Shown here one piece after another: positions 50,140 to 58,510 of a DNA stretch of 64,000 nt. The stretch's first letter is position 1. Each line of letters opens with the position of its first letter. The notes under the pieces are model-generated. The model searched no databases, had not been told where the DNA came from, and saw nothing but the letters and a program-made list of their open reading frames with translations. Source of the DNA: Actinomycetes bacterium (GTDB lineage Bacteria > Actinomycetota > Acidimicrobiia > Acidimicrobiales > RAAP-2); assembly GCA_021844425.1 (NCBI GenBank), contig JAKBTL010000087.1:1-64000 (forward strand). Reading direction: 5' to 3'. Made by a program: the position numbers and the translations under genes.

Positions 50140-50808
50140 TCAGCCGGCACGGGCGATCTGCCCACGAGGTGCGATCGGCGACGCCCCGCCGGCGGGTGCG
50201 CAGAGCCCGCGCGCCGGCACGATGATGTCGTCGACGATGCCGTAGGCCTTTGCCTCTTCGGCGGTCATGAAGTAGTCGCGGTCGATGTCGCGCTCGACCT
50301 TCTCGATCGTCTGCCCACTGTGGAAGGCGATGATCTCGGCCATCCGTCTCGTCGTGGCCATGACCTCGCGCAGATGGATCTCCATGTCGCGCGGCGCCCC
50401 GCGCGTGCCGGCGGTCCCTTGGTGGATCATGATCCGCGAGTTCGGCAGCGCATACCGCTTCCCCGCCGCGCCGCCGCAAAGGATCATGGCCGCTGCGGAC
50501 ATGCCCATCCCGACGCACATCGTCGAGACGTCGCAGCTCACGTGCTGCATGACGTCATAGATGGCCATCCCCGCGTAGGAGAGGCCCCCGGGCGAGTTGA
50601 CGTACAAGAAGATGTCCTTTTGGGGGTCGTCGGCCGCGAGGTACAGGATCTCGGCGACCAGCAGGTTGGCGATCTGGTCGTCGACCTCTTGGCCCAAGAA
50701 GACGATCCGGTCCTTCAAGAGCAGCGAGTAGATGTCGAACGGGCGGTCTCCGCGCGCCGTCTGGTCGAACACCGTCGGGATCACTGCGTGGTGTCCCTCG
50801 CTTGTCAT
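50140..50808 (-). CDS. clpP: ATP-dependent Clp protease proteolytic subunit
   Basis: A 222-residue ClpP with the catalytic triad in place: Ser104 (VGMGMSAAAMIL), His129 (MIHQG) and Asp178 (IDRDYFM). The N-terminal IPTVFDQTARGDRPFDIYSL and the handle helix are canonical. With a Clp ATPase it forms the housekeeping or regulated protease chamber. The ATG at 50808 is preceded by GGAGGAGG-like sequence (CATGGAGGAGGTCTG). It is divergent from an XRE regulator plus an inactive ClpP-like gene. The C-terminal 25 residues are Ala/Gly/Pro-rich. The stretch 49938-50139 has no gene. Confidence 0.95.
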   Translation of the reverse strand: MTSEGHHAVIPTVFDQTARGDRPFDIYSLLLKDRIVFLGQEVDDQIANLLVAEILYLAADDPQKDIFLYVNSPGGLSYAGMAIYDVMQHVSCDVSTMCVGMGMSAAAMILCGGAAGKRYALPNSRIMIHQGTAGTRGAPRDMEIHLREVMATTRRMAEIIAFHSGQTIEKVERDIDRDYFMTAEEAKAYGIVDDIIVPARGLCAPAGGASPIAPRGQIARAG

Positions 50809-50839
50809 CAGACCTCCTCCATGTCGGTGGCTGACGTCG

Positions 50840-50869
50840 TTGCCACGATCTCGTTTTCGAGATATCATA
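50840..50869. promoter_or_regulatory. Divergent promoter with operator palindrome between clpP and the XRE gene
   Basis: For the XRE gene, TTGCCA (50840-50845) and TATCAT (50863-50868) are spaced by 17 bases. The spacer is almost wholly occupied by the perfect inverted repeat ATCTCG-TTTT-CGAGAT (50848-50863). On the other strand TATGAT (50869-50864) forms an overlapping -10 for clpP. One bound repressor would block both directions. Confidence 0.75.
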
Positions 50870-50906
50870 GACACGATACGCGTGCGGGATCACCAGTGAG
50901 ACCCAG

Positions 50907-51218
50907 ATGAACGAGCGTCGCCACGAGCCGCTGCTGCCAGGGTTCAAGGAGATGGCGCAGCGCCGCAAGGCCCTGGCATCGGACCTTGTCGCGCGCCGCG
51001 TCGCCCTCGGCCTGACCCAGACCCAGGTCGCCGCGCGCATGGGGACGTCGCAGTCCTCGGTCGCCCGCGTCGAGGCTGGCGCGGCCGACGTGCGCCTGTC
51101 GACGATCGATCGATACGCCGCGGCCGTCGGGCACGTCGTGGCCTGGCGCCTGGACGCGCCGCGGACCGCTCCCCGGCCACCGCCTCGCGGGAAGGGCGCC
51201 GAGCGTGGCGATGACTGA
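50907..51218 (+). CDS. XRE-family HTH regulator
   Basis: A 103-residue protein with one Cro/C1-type helix-turn-helix at about residues 27-80 (LVARRVALGLTQTQVAARMG, TSQSSVARVEAGAADVRLST) and a basic Pro-rich tail. The form is like HigA-type repressors rather than ClgR, the known actinobacterial clp activator. Its TGA overlaps the ATG of the inactive ClpP-like gene, and it is divergent from clpP with a palindrome in its own promoter spacer. It probably represses its operon and possibly clpP. Confidence 0.88.
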   Translation: MNERRHEPLLPGFKEMAQRRKALASDLVARRVALGLTQTQVAARMGTSQSSVARVEAGAADVRLSTIDRYAAAVGHVVAWRLDAPRTAPRPPPRGKGAERGDD

Positions 51219-51798
51219 GCTCGTTCTCGGATCAGACAACGGACCCGGCATGGACGACGACGTCCGACGGCAACTTCTCGCAAGACGCATCGTCCTCGTC
51301 CACGGCTTCGTCGGCGATGCGGAGGCGGCAGAGACCGCGGCCGCCCTGATGCTGCTCGATGCGACGGGTGACGAGCGCATCGTGGTGCGCATGACGGCTG
51401 TGGAGACCACCTTGGACCACGCGATGTCGCTGATGGACGTCGTCGGAGTGCTTGGCGTGCCGATCGACATGGTGGGGTCTGGCACGATCGCCGGCGGGGC
51501 GGTCGGGGTGTTCGCCTGCGGGCGAACCCGGGTGCTCGCACCCCACGCCCGGCTCCGGCTCCGCGAGCCCGACGCGTCGGTGAGCGGGCGTGCGATCGAC
51601 ATCGAGCGCACGCTCGCAGCCGCCGGCACGCTGCGTGACCGGTACTTCATCCGCCTTTCAGCGCTCACCGCCCGCCCGCTCGCCGATGTCGCGCACGAAT
51701 GGGAGTCGGATCGTTTTTTGGAGCCAGAGGATGCCGTCACCCTCGGCTACGCAGACGGCGTGGAGGAGACGGCGACCCGGCGGGGTGCGCCCAGCTGA
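51211..51798 (+). CDS. Catalytically inactive ClpP-like protein (pseudo-ClpP)
   Basis: A 195-residue protein with a ClpP/crotonase-like fold. Aligning VGSGTIAGGAVGVF with the VGMGMSAAAMIL of the neighbouring ClpP places Ile93 where the nucleophilic Ser should be. ARLRLREP against SRIMIHQG places Arg118 at the catalytic His. Both residues are therefore lost while the fold (strand VGVLGVPIDMVGSG, handle helix AIDIERTLAAAGTLRDRYFI, SDRFLEPEDAVTLGYADGV) is preserved. Cyanobacterial and plastid ClpR are comparable dead subunits that join mixed ClpPR rings. It is coupled to the XRE regulator. A regulatory or structural partner of ClpP is the natural inference. Confidence 0.82.
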   Translation: MTELVLGSDNGPGMDDDVRRQLLARRIVLVHGFVGDAEAAETAAALMLLDATGDERIVVRMTAVETTLDHAMSLMDVVGVLGVPIDMVGSGTIAGGAVGVFACGRTRVLAPHARLRLREPDASVSGRAIDIERTLAAAGTLRDRYFIRLSALTARPLADVAHEWESDRFLEPEDAVTLGYADGVEETATRRGAPS

Positions 51799-51853
51799 AC
51801 GACCCTGACGCTGACGCGACCGTGCCCGCTGGCCACCGTCGTAGAGTGCGCCG

Positions 51854-52888
51854 GTGCCAGACGCTCCCCTCAGGCTCTCCGCCCTGACGCCCGATCCGGA
51901 GTCGCTTCGCGCGCTCTCTCGTATCGACGACGAGTCGATCGGCCGTGACGCCGTCTCCGAGATGCTGCCCGCGATCCGCCCCTACGTGCGCACGACCCCG
52001 GTCATTCGCATCGATCGTGCCGAGCTGGGCCTCTCCGCCGGCCCGCTCGTGCTCAAGCTCGAGCACCACCAGCACTCGGGCTCGTTCAAGGCACGGGGTG
52101 CGTTCGCCAACCTGCTCATGGGTGCGATCCCTCCTGCGGGGGTGGTCGCCGCGTCGGGTGGCAATCACGGGGCGGCGGTCGCCTACGCCGCGCGGCGTCT
52201 CGGGGTGGAGGCGACCGTCTTCGTTCCAGAGGTCTCCTCGCCGGCAAAGCTCGCGAGGATCGAGGCCTACGGTGCGCACCTGGTCGTGGGCGGCGCCTCG
52301 TACGACGAGGCCCGAGCCGCCGCCGGGCGCTGGCACGAGGAGACCGGCGCCCTCGACGTCCCTGCGTTCGATGCCGTAGGCACGGTGCTCGGTGCGGGCT
52401 CAGCCGCGATCGAGCTCCAATTCCAGGCACCTGATGTGGACACGGTGATCGCGTCGGTGGGCGGCGGCGGTCTTGTGGCGGGCCTGTGCGCGGGGTATGA
52501 CGGGGCGGCATCGGTCGTCGGTGCCGAGCCGGACGGCGCGCCCACGCTGACCGAAGCGTTGCGTGCGGGACATCCAGCCGACGCACCCGTCGGCAGCGTG
52601 GCCATCGACTCGCTTGCGCCTCGGCGGGTGGGCGTGCACACCTACAACGTCATCGCGCGGCTCGGCTCGGGAGCCGTCCTCGTGGACGACGCCTCGATCG
52701 TCGCCACCCAGCGGCTGCTCTGGGACCGCCTCCGTCTCGTGCTCGAGCCCGGGGGCTGCACCTCGCTCGGTGCGCTCGTCTCGGGCGCCTACGCGCCCGC
52801 CCCCGGCGAGACCGTCGCCGTGGTGTTGAGCGGTGCGAACACGACAGCCGTGGACTTCGACCGAACGTCGCCGTCACCCCTGCACTGA
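51854..52888 (+). CDS. Threonine dehydratase / serine racemase-like PLP enzyme
   Basis: A 344-residue fold-type II enzyme: PLP lysine in HSGSFKARGAFANL, Asn-containing SGGNHGAAVAYAAR, tetraglycine phosphate loop SVGGGGLVAGLC, and the C-terminal cofactor Ser/Gly region VLSGANTTAVDF. There is no C-terminal ACT domain, so it is the catabolic or racemase-like short form. It deaminates threonine or serine to the 2-oxo acid (or racemises serine). Starts at GTG. It is separate from the 37-41 kb PLP block. Confidence 0.9.
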   Translation: MPDAPLRLSALTPDPESLRALSRIDDESIGRDAVSEMLPAIRPYVRTTPVIRIDRAELGLSAGPLVLKLEHHQHSGSFKARGAFANLLMGAIPPAGVVAASGGNHGAAVAYAARRLGVEATVFVPEVSSPAKLARIEAYGAHLVVGGASYDEARAAAGRWHEETGALDVPAFDAVGTVLGAGSAAIELQFQAPDVDTVIASVGGGGLVAGLCAGYDGAASVVGAEPDGAPTLTEALRAGHPADAPVGSVAIDSLAPRRVGVHTYNVIARLGSGAVLVDDASIVATQRLLWDRLRLVLEPGGCTSLGALVSGAYAPAPGETVAVVLSGANTTAVDFDRTSPSPLH

Positions 52889-52896
52889 GCACGGGC

Positions 52897-54891
52897 TCAG
52901 GTGCCGAGGCGGTCCTCGTGGACGATCTCGACGGGCTCGAGGCGGTCCGCCGGTTCGAACCCGAGCACGCGGCCATAGAAGTACAGCTCGGCCTCGGCGG
53001 TCCGGCGCACGGTCTCGGCTCTGCGGAAGCCGTGCTGCTCGCCTTCGTACGCGACGTACGCGTGGGGGACGCCCTTCTCCGAGAGCGCCGCCACGATGAT
53101 CTCCGCCTGGTCGGGCGGCACCACCTTGTCCTCGAGCCCTTGGAACACGATGAGCGGCGTCCGCAGCTGCTCGGTGTGAAACGCCGGGGAGCGGGCGCGA
53201 TAGACGTCTTCGGCTTCAGGCCACGGGCCGAACAACCCGTCCACGTAGCGCGACTCGAACTTGTGGGTCGTGTGGGCGAACACCACCGCGTCGGCGACCC
53301 CGAAGTAGCTGGCTCCCGCGGCGAACATGTCGGTGAACGTGAGGGCGCACAGCGTCGTGTAACCCCCGGCGCTGCCGCCGTGGATGAGCAGCCGGTCGCC
53401 GTCGACTCGGCCGCTCTCCACGAGGTGCCGCGCGGCGTTCACGCAGTCCTCGAGGTCGACCACGCCCCACGCACCGCGCAGGCGCTCGCGGTACGCGCGG
53501 CCGTACCCGGTGCTGCCGCCGTAGTTGACGTCGACCACCGCGAACCCCCGGCTCGTCCAGAACTGGATGCCGTAGTTGAGCACGGCCGACGCGGCGGAGG
53601 TCGGGCCGCCGTGGATCCCCACGATGAGCGGGGGCAGCTCGTCGATCGGCGCGTCGACGTCGGGGTTCTTCGGCGCGTAGAAGAGCGCATGGGCACGCGC
53701 GCCGCGCTCGGTCGGAAACTCGATGGGCTCGGGCTCCGACAGGTACGCCGCGTCGACGACCCGCTCGCGGGCTCGCTTCACCACGACGACCTGCTCGCCG
53801 CCGGGGACGCCCGGGGTGATCCGCACGATGCTCGGCGGCGCAGACGCCGACCCGGCCACGGCGACCGCACTCCTCCCGTCGCCCGCAGTGCGGAGCTGGG
53901 CGAACGCCGTCCAGGTGGAGGGGATCTCGTCGAACGCGTCCGCTCGCGGCGCGAGCGTGCCCACGTGGCTGAGGCCGTCCTGGCTCCATGCCGCGAGGAT
54001 GGTGCCGTCGGCGAGCACCGCGTACGACGAGGTGCCGAAGACCCAGTCGGGCGCGCCGAGGTCCGCCTGCATCGGGGCGAGCGGCCGGTCGGTACCACCG
54101 TCGAGGGCCGCCGCGTAGAGGTTCCACCACCCCGTGCGGTCCGAGATGTACACAAGCTCGCCCTGCGGCGTGTACTTCGGCTGGATGACCGACTCCGACG
54201 GGCCCCCCGCCACGCGCCGCTCGTGACGCAGCTCGAAGCCCCCGGACGTGTCGAGCTCCGCCTCCCACAGCTCCGTGCCGTCCCACGGCATGTTCGGATG
54301 ATCCCAGCTGACCCAGCTCATCCGCCGGCCGTCGGGCGAGACCACGGGATGCGAATAGAAATCGTGCCCACCGGCGACGGCGCGCGGCGGTGCGTCACCC
54401 GACGTCGGGACGACGACGACGTCGTTGACCACGGTCGAGGGCAGGTCGGGATCCCCGTGACGCTCGCGCACCGCGAGCACGTACCGGCCGTCGGGAGTGA
54501 CCACCGGCGCCGCGAACCGCACCGCGCACGGTGAGGGCGGCTCGGGCGTGATCGGCCGTGGCTCGTGGCCGGGATCCACTCGGTACAGGCGCTGATCGGC
54601 GAAGTTGGAGAAGAAGACCGTGTCGCCCGACACCGCCGCGCACAGGCCGCCGTACTCGTGGACGAGCGTCCGCGCGTTGAAGTCGGGGCCGAAGACGTCG
54701 TGCGCCTCCCCGCCGCCCGCGGGGGCACGCACCAGGACGAGTCTTCCCCCTTCGGCCGGACGCGCCTCGGTCCAATAGATGTGGTGCGTCGTGGCGATCG
54801 GGAACGCGACCCCGACGGTCTTTTCGACGAGGAGGTCGAGACTGAGAGGGGAGGCCCAGGTCCCGTAGGGCGCGCGGCGGGGCATCTTCAT
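52897..54891 (-). CDS. S9-family prolyl oligopeptidase / acylaminoacyl-peptidase-like serine peptidase
   Basis: A 664-residue two-domain peptidase. Residues about 30-390 form a WD/PD40-like propeller (VTPDGRYVLAVRERHGDP, VSPDGRRMSWVSWDHPNMPW). The C-terminal alpha/beta-hydrolase domain has the nucleophile Ser in IHGGSAGGYTTL (about residue 502), Asp in GLEDKVVPP (about 585) and His in EQHGFR (about 618). It cleaves short peptides or N-acyl amino acids, with the propeller filtering substrates. No signal peptide, so it acts in the cytoplasm. The ATG at 54891 has GGAGATGAAG just upstream. Confidence 0.93.
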   Translation of the reverse strand: MKMPRRAPYGTWASPLSLDLLVEKTVGVAFPIATTHHIYWTEARPAEGGRLVLVRAPAGGGEAHDVFGPDFNARTLVHEYGGLCAAVSGDTVFFSNFADQRLYRVDPGHEPRPITPEPPSPCAVRFAAPVVTPDGRYVLAVRERHGDPDLPSTVVNDVVVVPTSGDAPPRAVAGGHDFYSHPVVSPDGRRMSWVSWDHPNMPWDGTELWEAELDTSGGFELRHERRVAGGPSESVIQPKYTPQGELVYISDRTGWWNLYAAALDGGTDRPLAPMQADLGAPDWVFGTSSYAVLADGTILAAWSQDGLSHVGTLAPRADAFDEIPSTWTAFAQLRTAGDGRSAVAVAGSASAPPSIVRITPGVPGGEQVVVVKRARERVVDAAYLSEPEPIEFPTERGARAHALFYAPKNPDVDAPIDELPPLIVGIHGGPTSAASAVLNYGIQFWTSRGFAVVDVNYGGSTGYGRAYRERLRGAWGVVDLEDCVNAARHLVESGRVDGDRLLIHGGSAGGYTTLCALTFTDMFAAGASYFGVADAVVFAHTTHKFESRYVDGLFGPWPEAEDVYRARSPAFHTEQLRTPLIVFQGLEDKVVPPDQAEIIVAALSEKGVPHAYVAYEGEQHGFRRAETVRRTAEAELYFYGRVLGFEPADRLEPVEIVHEDRLGT

Positions 54892-54902
54892 CTCCTAGGC
54901 GA

Positions 54903-55211
54903 TCAATCGTCCAGCACGTCCGCCAGGCCCGCGGCCTCGAAGGCCCGGCGCGTGGCTCCGCGCGCCCCGCGGATCACGAGGCGGTTCCCGCCCGTCTCGA
55001 TGCTGCGTCGCGCACGGACGAGCGTCGACAGGCCGCTCGAGTCGATGAACTCGAGCGCGGAGAGGTCGGCGACCACGGTCGAGCCCGCGAGCGCGAGCAG
55101 CGCCTGGCGGACACCGTCCGCACTCACGAGGTCCAGCTCACCGTGGAGCCGGAGCACGTGGACACCACAAGGGTCTTCGTCGACCTCCATGCGAAACGCC
55201 TGAGAACGCAT
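54903..55211 (-). CDS. STAS-domain anti-sigma factor antagonist
   Basis: A 102-residue SpoIIAA/RsbV-type protein: strand VHVLRLHGELDLVSADGVRQ, then VVADLSALEFIDSSGLSTLV, where the first Ser after Asp (FIDSSG) is the site that a kinase anti-sigma factor phosphorylates. When dephosphorylated, such proteins sequester the anti-sigma factor and free an alternative sigma factor. No sigma or anti-sigma gene is adjacent here. An in-frame GTG at 55220 is an alternative start. It lies 11 bases upstream of the S9 peptidase start. Confidence 0.92.
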   Translation of the reverse strand: MRSQAFRMEVDEDPCGVHVLRLHGELDLVSADGVRQALLALAGSTVVADLSALEFIDSSGLSTLVRARRSIETGGNRLVIRGARGATRRAFEAAGLADVLDD

Positions 55212-55315
55212 GTCCGCCACCGATCCTTCCCTGCGCCGTTGCCGACCTGCCTCTCGTCGCACTCACTCATCCCCGCACACGCCCGTGTCGATGCGCCCCG
55301 GCGAGGGTGCAGGGC

Positions 55316-55567
55316 CTATGTCGCGTCCTCGGGGGTCGTTTCCCACCACTGGCACCACCAATTCGCCCCGACGAGGATGCGGAGCTTCGGGTGCCAGCAG
55401 TAGGAGAGGTCGTTGTACGGCTCGAGGTAGTAACGGCAGTTCTCGCACTTCTCGTCACCCGAGGGGTGCCCGCGCAGGACCGCGTTGTCGGCCATGTGAC
55501 GGAGCTCGATCGAGAGCTTTTCGTCGATCTCCTTGGGCTCTGGTTCAGGGATCACGTAGTCGGTCAC
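55316..55567 (-). CDS. Small four-cysteine protein, HiPIP-like, 83 aa
   Basis: Four cysteines are arranged CENCRYY ... YCWHPKLR ... WWCQWWE, the CxxC, single C and aromatic-C-x-W spacing of high-potential iron-sulfur proteins, which carry one [4Fe-4S] cluster for electron transfer. Unlike exported HiPIPs there is no Tat signal; the N-terminus is acidic (IPEPEPKEIDEKL). A structural zinc site is the alternative. The start may be GTG 55567 or GTG 55588. It is divergent from the MFS gene at 55720. Confidence 0.6.
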   Translation of the reverse strand: MTDYVIPEPEPKEIDEKLSIELRHMADNAVLRGHPSGDEKCENCRYYLEPYNDLSYCWHPKLRILVGANWWCQWWETTPEDAT

Positions 55568-55719
55568 GGTGCTGAACCTAGTTGGCACGGCGCCTCACGG
55601 TCATCCTGGCGTCTTTGGGGTAGGGCTGCCGGCGTCGTTTGCTACGCTCCGTGTCGTCTCACTTCCGGACGGCCACGGGCGCGGCCTGGAGTCCCGCACA
55701 CCGGGGAGAACGGGCGGTC

Positions 55720-57342
55720 ATGCCGAAATTGCATCGGAAGTGGTGGACGCTGATCGCCGTCTGCACGGCGATCTTCATGCTCCTGCTCGATATCACGATC
55801 GTCAACGTCGCGCTGCCGAGCATCCAGCGGTCCCTCCATGCGACGTTCAGCGACTTGCAATGGGTGATCGACGCCTATGCGCTCACCCTCGCGGCGCTCA
55901 TGCTCACGGCCGGCGTCCTCGGCGACATGTTCGGGCGCCGCGAGATGTTCGCCATCGGCCTCGGGATCTTCTCGGTGTCGTCGTTCGTCTGTGGCGTGTC
56001 CACCGGCTCGACCATGCTGAACGTGGCCCGCGCCGCACAGGGTGTCGGCGGAGCGATCATGTTCGCGACGTCGCTGGCGCTCATCGCCCAAGCGTTCCAT
56101 GGGCGAGACCGCGGCACCGCGTTCGGCATCTACGGCGCGGTGATCGGTGGTGCGATCGCGATCGGTCCTTTGCTCGGCGGCGTCATTACGAGCGGGATCG
56201 GGTGGCGCTGGATCTTCTTCGTGAACGTGCCGATCGGCATCCTGGCGATCTTCATCACGCTCACGCGTATGGACCGATCCAAGATTGTGACGAGCCGGCG
56301 GGTGGACTACGTCGGGTTCGTATCCTTCTCCGCCTCGCTCTTCATGCTCGTGCTCGCACTGGTGCGAGGCGACACAGACGGATGGAGCAGCAGTCTCGTG
56401 GTCGGCCTGCTCACGGGTTCGGCAGTGCTCTTCGGCGTCTTCGTCGTGACCGAGCTGCGCCGACGCGACGCCATGCTCGATCTGTCGCTCTTCAGGCTCC
56501 CCGCGGTGACCGGGGTGTCGATCACCGCACTGACGCTCAGTGCGTCGGTCTTCTCGCTGTTCTTGTACTTGACGCTCTACATCCAAGACGACCTCGGGTA
56601 CGGCCCCCTCGCCGCGGGGCTTCGGTTCCTTCCGGTCTCCCTCCTTGCCTTCGCCGTCTCGCCGGTCGCGGGGAAGCTGACCGTACGGATCCAGGCGCGC
56701 TACCTGCTCGGTGCGGGCCTCGTCGTGGTCGGCGTCGGCTGCGTGCTCATGTCCTTTACGACTCCGAGCTCGGGATGGTTGGCCATCCTCCCCGGCCTTG
56801 CCGTCGCAGGCATCGGGATCGGAGTGGTGAACCCGGTGCTCGCCTCGTCGTCGGTGGCGGTCGTCGAGCCCGACAGGGCAGGCATGGCCTCGGGCGCGAA
56901 CAACACGTTCCGCCAAGTGGGCATCGCGACGGGGATCGCCGGGCTCGGCACGATCTTTGCGGGCCAGATGCGCCAGAGGGTCACGGCGTCGCTCCTTTCC
57001 TCTCCCGCAGGTCGTGCAGTGGCCGAGCTGCACGGACAGCACCTTGCGACAGCGCTCGCATCCGGCCAGGTACGCACAGCGATCAGGCGATGGCCCCCTG
57101 CCCAGGCGCATGCACTCCTGCAGGCCTACCGCATCGCCTTTTCCGCGACGTTCGACCACCTCGTGCTGATCGCGGCGGCGATCGCGTTCGCCGGTGCCGT
57201 GCTCTCCTACGTCCTGGTCCGCCAGCGCGACTTCGTCCCGGCGCGAGGCCCGGGTGCGGGAAGCCCCCCGCCCGGCGACCGCCGAGACGGGCATCCCGCC
57301 ACGGCGCACCGACCCGGGCTTCCTACGGGGGCCACTCCATGA
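55720..57342 (+). CDS. MFS transporter, DHA2 family (EmrB/QacA-like)
   Basis: A 540-residue membrane protein with 14 predicted helices: start RKWWTLIAVCTAIFMLLLDI, TIVNVALPSIQRSL (motif D1), motif A GDMFGRREMFAIGL, motif C GAVIGGAIAIGPLLGGVI. Members expel drugs or metabolites by proton antiport. The ATG at 55720 is the conserved family start. The C-terminal 40 residues are polar and Gly/Pro-rich. Its 3' end overlaps the convergent enoyl-CoA hydratase gene by 20 bases. Confidence 0.93.
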   Translation: MPKLHRKWWTLIAVCTAIFMLLLDITIVNVALPSIQRSLHATFSDLQWVIDAYALTLAALMLTAGVLGDMFGRREMFAIGLGIFSVSSFVCGVSTGSTMLNVARAAQGVGGAIMFATSLALIAQAFHGRDRGTAFGIYGAVIGGAIAIGPLLGGVITSGIGWRWIFFVNVPIGILAIFITLTRMDRSKIVTSRRVDYVGFVSFSASLFMLVLALVRGDTDGWSSSLVVGLLTGSAVLFGVFVVTELRRRDAMLDLSLFRLPAVTGVSITALTLSASVFSLFLYLTLYIQDDLGYGPLAAGLRFLPVSLLAFAVSPVAGKLTVRIQARYLLGAGLVVVGVGCVLMSFTTPSSGWLAILPGLAVAGIGIGVVNPVLASSSVAVVEPDRAGMASGANNTFRQVGIATGIAGLGTIFAGQMRQRVTASLLSSPAGRAVAELHGQHLATALASGQVRTAIRRWPPAQAHALLQAYRIAFSATFDHLVLIAAAIAFAGAVLSYVLVRQRDFVPARGPGAGSPPPGDRRDGHPATAHRPGLPTGATP

Positions 57343-58105
57343 CCCACGACGGCAGGCGTTTGTCCAAGAACGCCTGCATCCCCTCAGCGCCGGACTCTCC
57401 TCGGAACAAGGCGTCGGACAGGGTTGCGGCGTCCTCGATCGCCTCGTCCCAGGGGCGTGCCGCCAGGTCGAAGAGTCCCTTCGTGGCAGCGACCGCCACC
57501 GGCGCGCAGCGCAGCAGCGAGCTGACCACCGAGCGGACCCAGTCGTCGAGCGCGGCACCGTCGCTCACCGCCGCGGTCAACAGGCCAGCCGCCTGGGCCT
57601 CGGCCGAGCCGAAGACATCACCGGTCAGGGCGTAGCGCTCGAACGCGCGCCGGTGCATGCGACGCAGCGCAGGCACCGCGATGACGGCCGGCGCCACTCC
57701 GACGCGGACCTCGGAGAAGCCGAACGTTGCGCTATCGGGCGCCGCGGCCAGGTCGCACGCGCTCACGAGTCCCATGCCTCCCGCTCGCACGTGGCCGTTC
57801 ACGCGGGCGATGACCGGTTGCGGCATCGACACGATCGCCGTGAGCACGCGAGCCAGCGTCGCCGGAGGGTCTCCCGGCGGCGGATGGAGGCGCTCTGTGA
57901 GGTCGACCCCCGAGCAGAACGTGGTCCCCGCGCCGGTCAGGACCACGACGCGGACCTCGGGATCGGCACTCGCCTCCCCCAGTGCGGACGCCAGCTCGGC
58001 GAGGAGGCGCACGGACAGGGCGTTGCGGTTGTGCGGCGAGTCGAGGGTGAGGGTGAGGACCGGACCCTCGGACGCTCGACGGACGAGCGCTGGTTCGCTG
58101 GCCAC
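57323..58105 (-). CDS. Enoyl-CoA hydratase/isomerase family protein
   Basis: A 260-residue crotonase-fold protein: LTLTLDSPHNRNALSVRLLA, the first oxyanion-hole/CoA segment GAGTTFCSGVDLTERL, the second oxyanion segment VNGHVRAGGMGLVSACDLAA and VGVAPAVIAVPALRRM. The usual catalytic Glu positions are not obvious (RAGGMGL region; FSEVRVGVAP has one Glu), so hydration versus isomerisation cannot be settled. It acts on acyl-CoA thioesters in the cytoplasm. Starts at GTG 58105. Confidence 0.88.
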   Translation of the reverse strand: MASEPALVRRASEGPVLTLTLDSPHNRNALSVRLLAELASALGEASADPEVRVVVLTGAGTTFCSGVDLTERLHPPPGDPPATLARVLTAIVSMPQPVIARVNGHVRAGGMGLVSACDLAAAPDSATFGFSEVRVGVAPAVIAVPALRRMHRRAFERYALTGDVFGSAEAQAAGLLTAAVSDGAALDDWVRSVVSSLLRCAPVAVAATKGLFDLAARPWDEAIEDAATLSDALFRGESGAEGMQAFLDKRLPSWVMEWPP

Positions 58106-58142
58106 TGCCGCAGTGTAGGCAGTGTAGGAGGAGCGGGGATGC

Positions 58143-58472
58143 TCAGAGCGGGAGCCGCGGCGCCGCCGCGAGCGGTGCACGCGCGGCCGCACGCGTCCCA
58201 CGCGCGGGGGGCGGAAGGACCTGTTCGGGACGCACGGAGCGAAGCGACCGACATCCCGGGCGGCCACCGACGACTTCGACCCATTCCTCGCCGGTGCGCG
58301 CGTTGCGGACGTGGGCGACGAAGGCCCAGGTCGCCGAGCGCAGGCGCATGCCGGCGACGTCGACCGCGTCGCCAGGGCGCAATCCTGCCCAGCGTGTCGT
58401 CCTGACCAGGTGGGAGACGGCACGCACCGCCGGATCGGCGTCGTCACGGGCGCGGACCGGTCGTCGGGGCAT
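58143..58472 (-). CDS. Hypothetical protein, 109 aa
   Basis: Unrecognised small basic protein. Residues about 25-85 look like a compact beta domain (RPGDAVDVAGMRLRSATWAF, VAHVRNARTGEEWVEVVGGR). The C-terminus is Ala/Pro/Arg-rich and probably flexible. I recall similar short proteins in other actinobacteria but no function. It is divergent from the RecB-like nuclease gene with 38 bases between. Confidence 0.55.
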   Translation of the reverse strand: MPRRPVRARDDADPAVRAVSHLVRTTRWAGLRPGDAVDVAGMRLRSATWAFVAHVRNARTGEEWVEVVGGRPGCRSLRSVRPEQVLPPPARGTRAAARAPLAAAPRLPL

Positions 58473-58510
58473 CGCGACGATCATGGCAGCCCCGCCTAGT
58501 GTTGGCGGCG

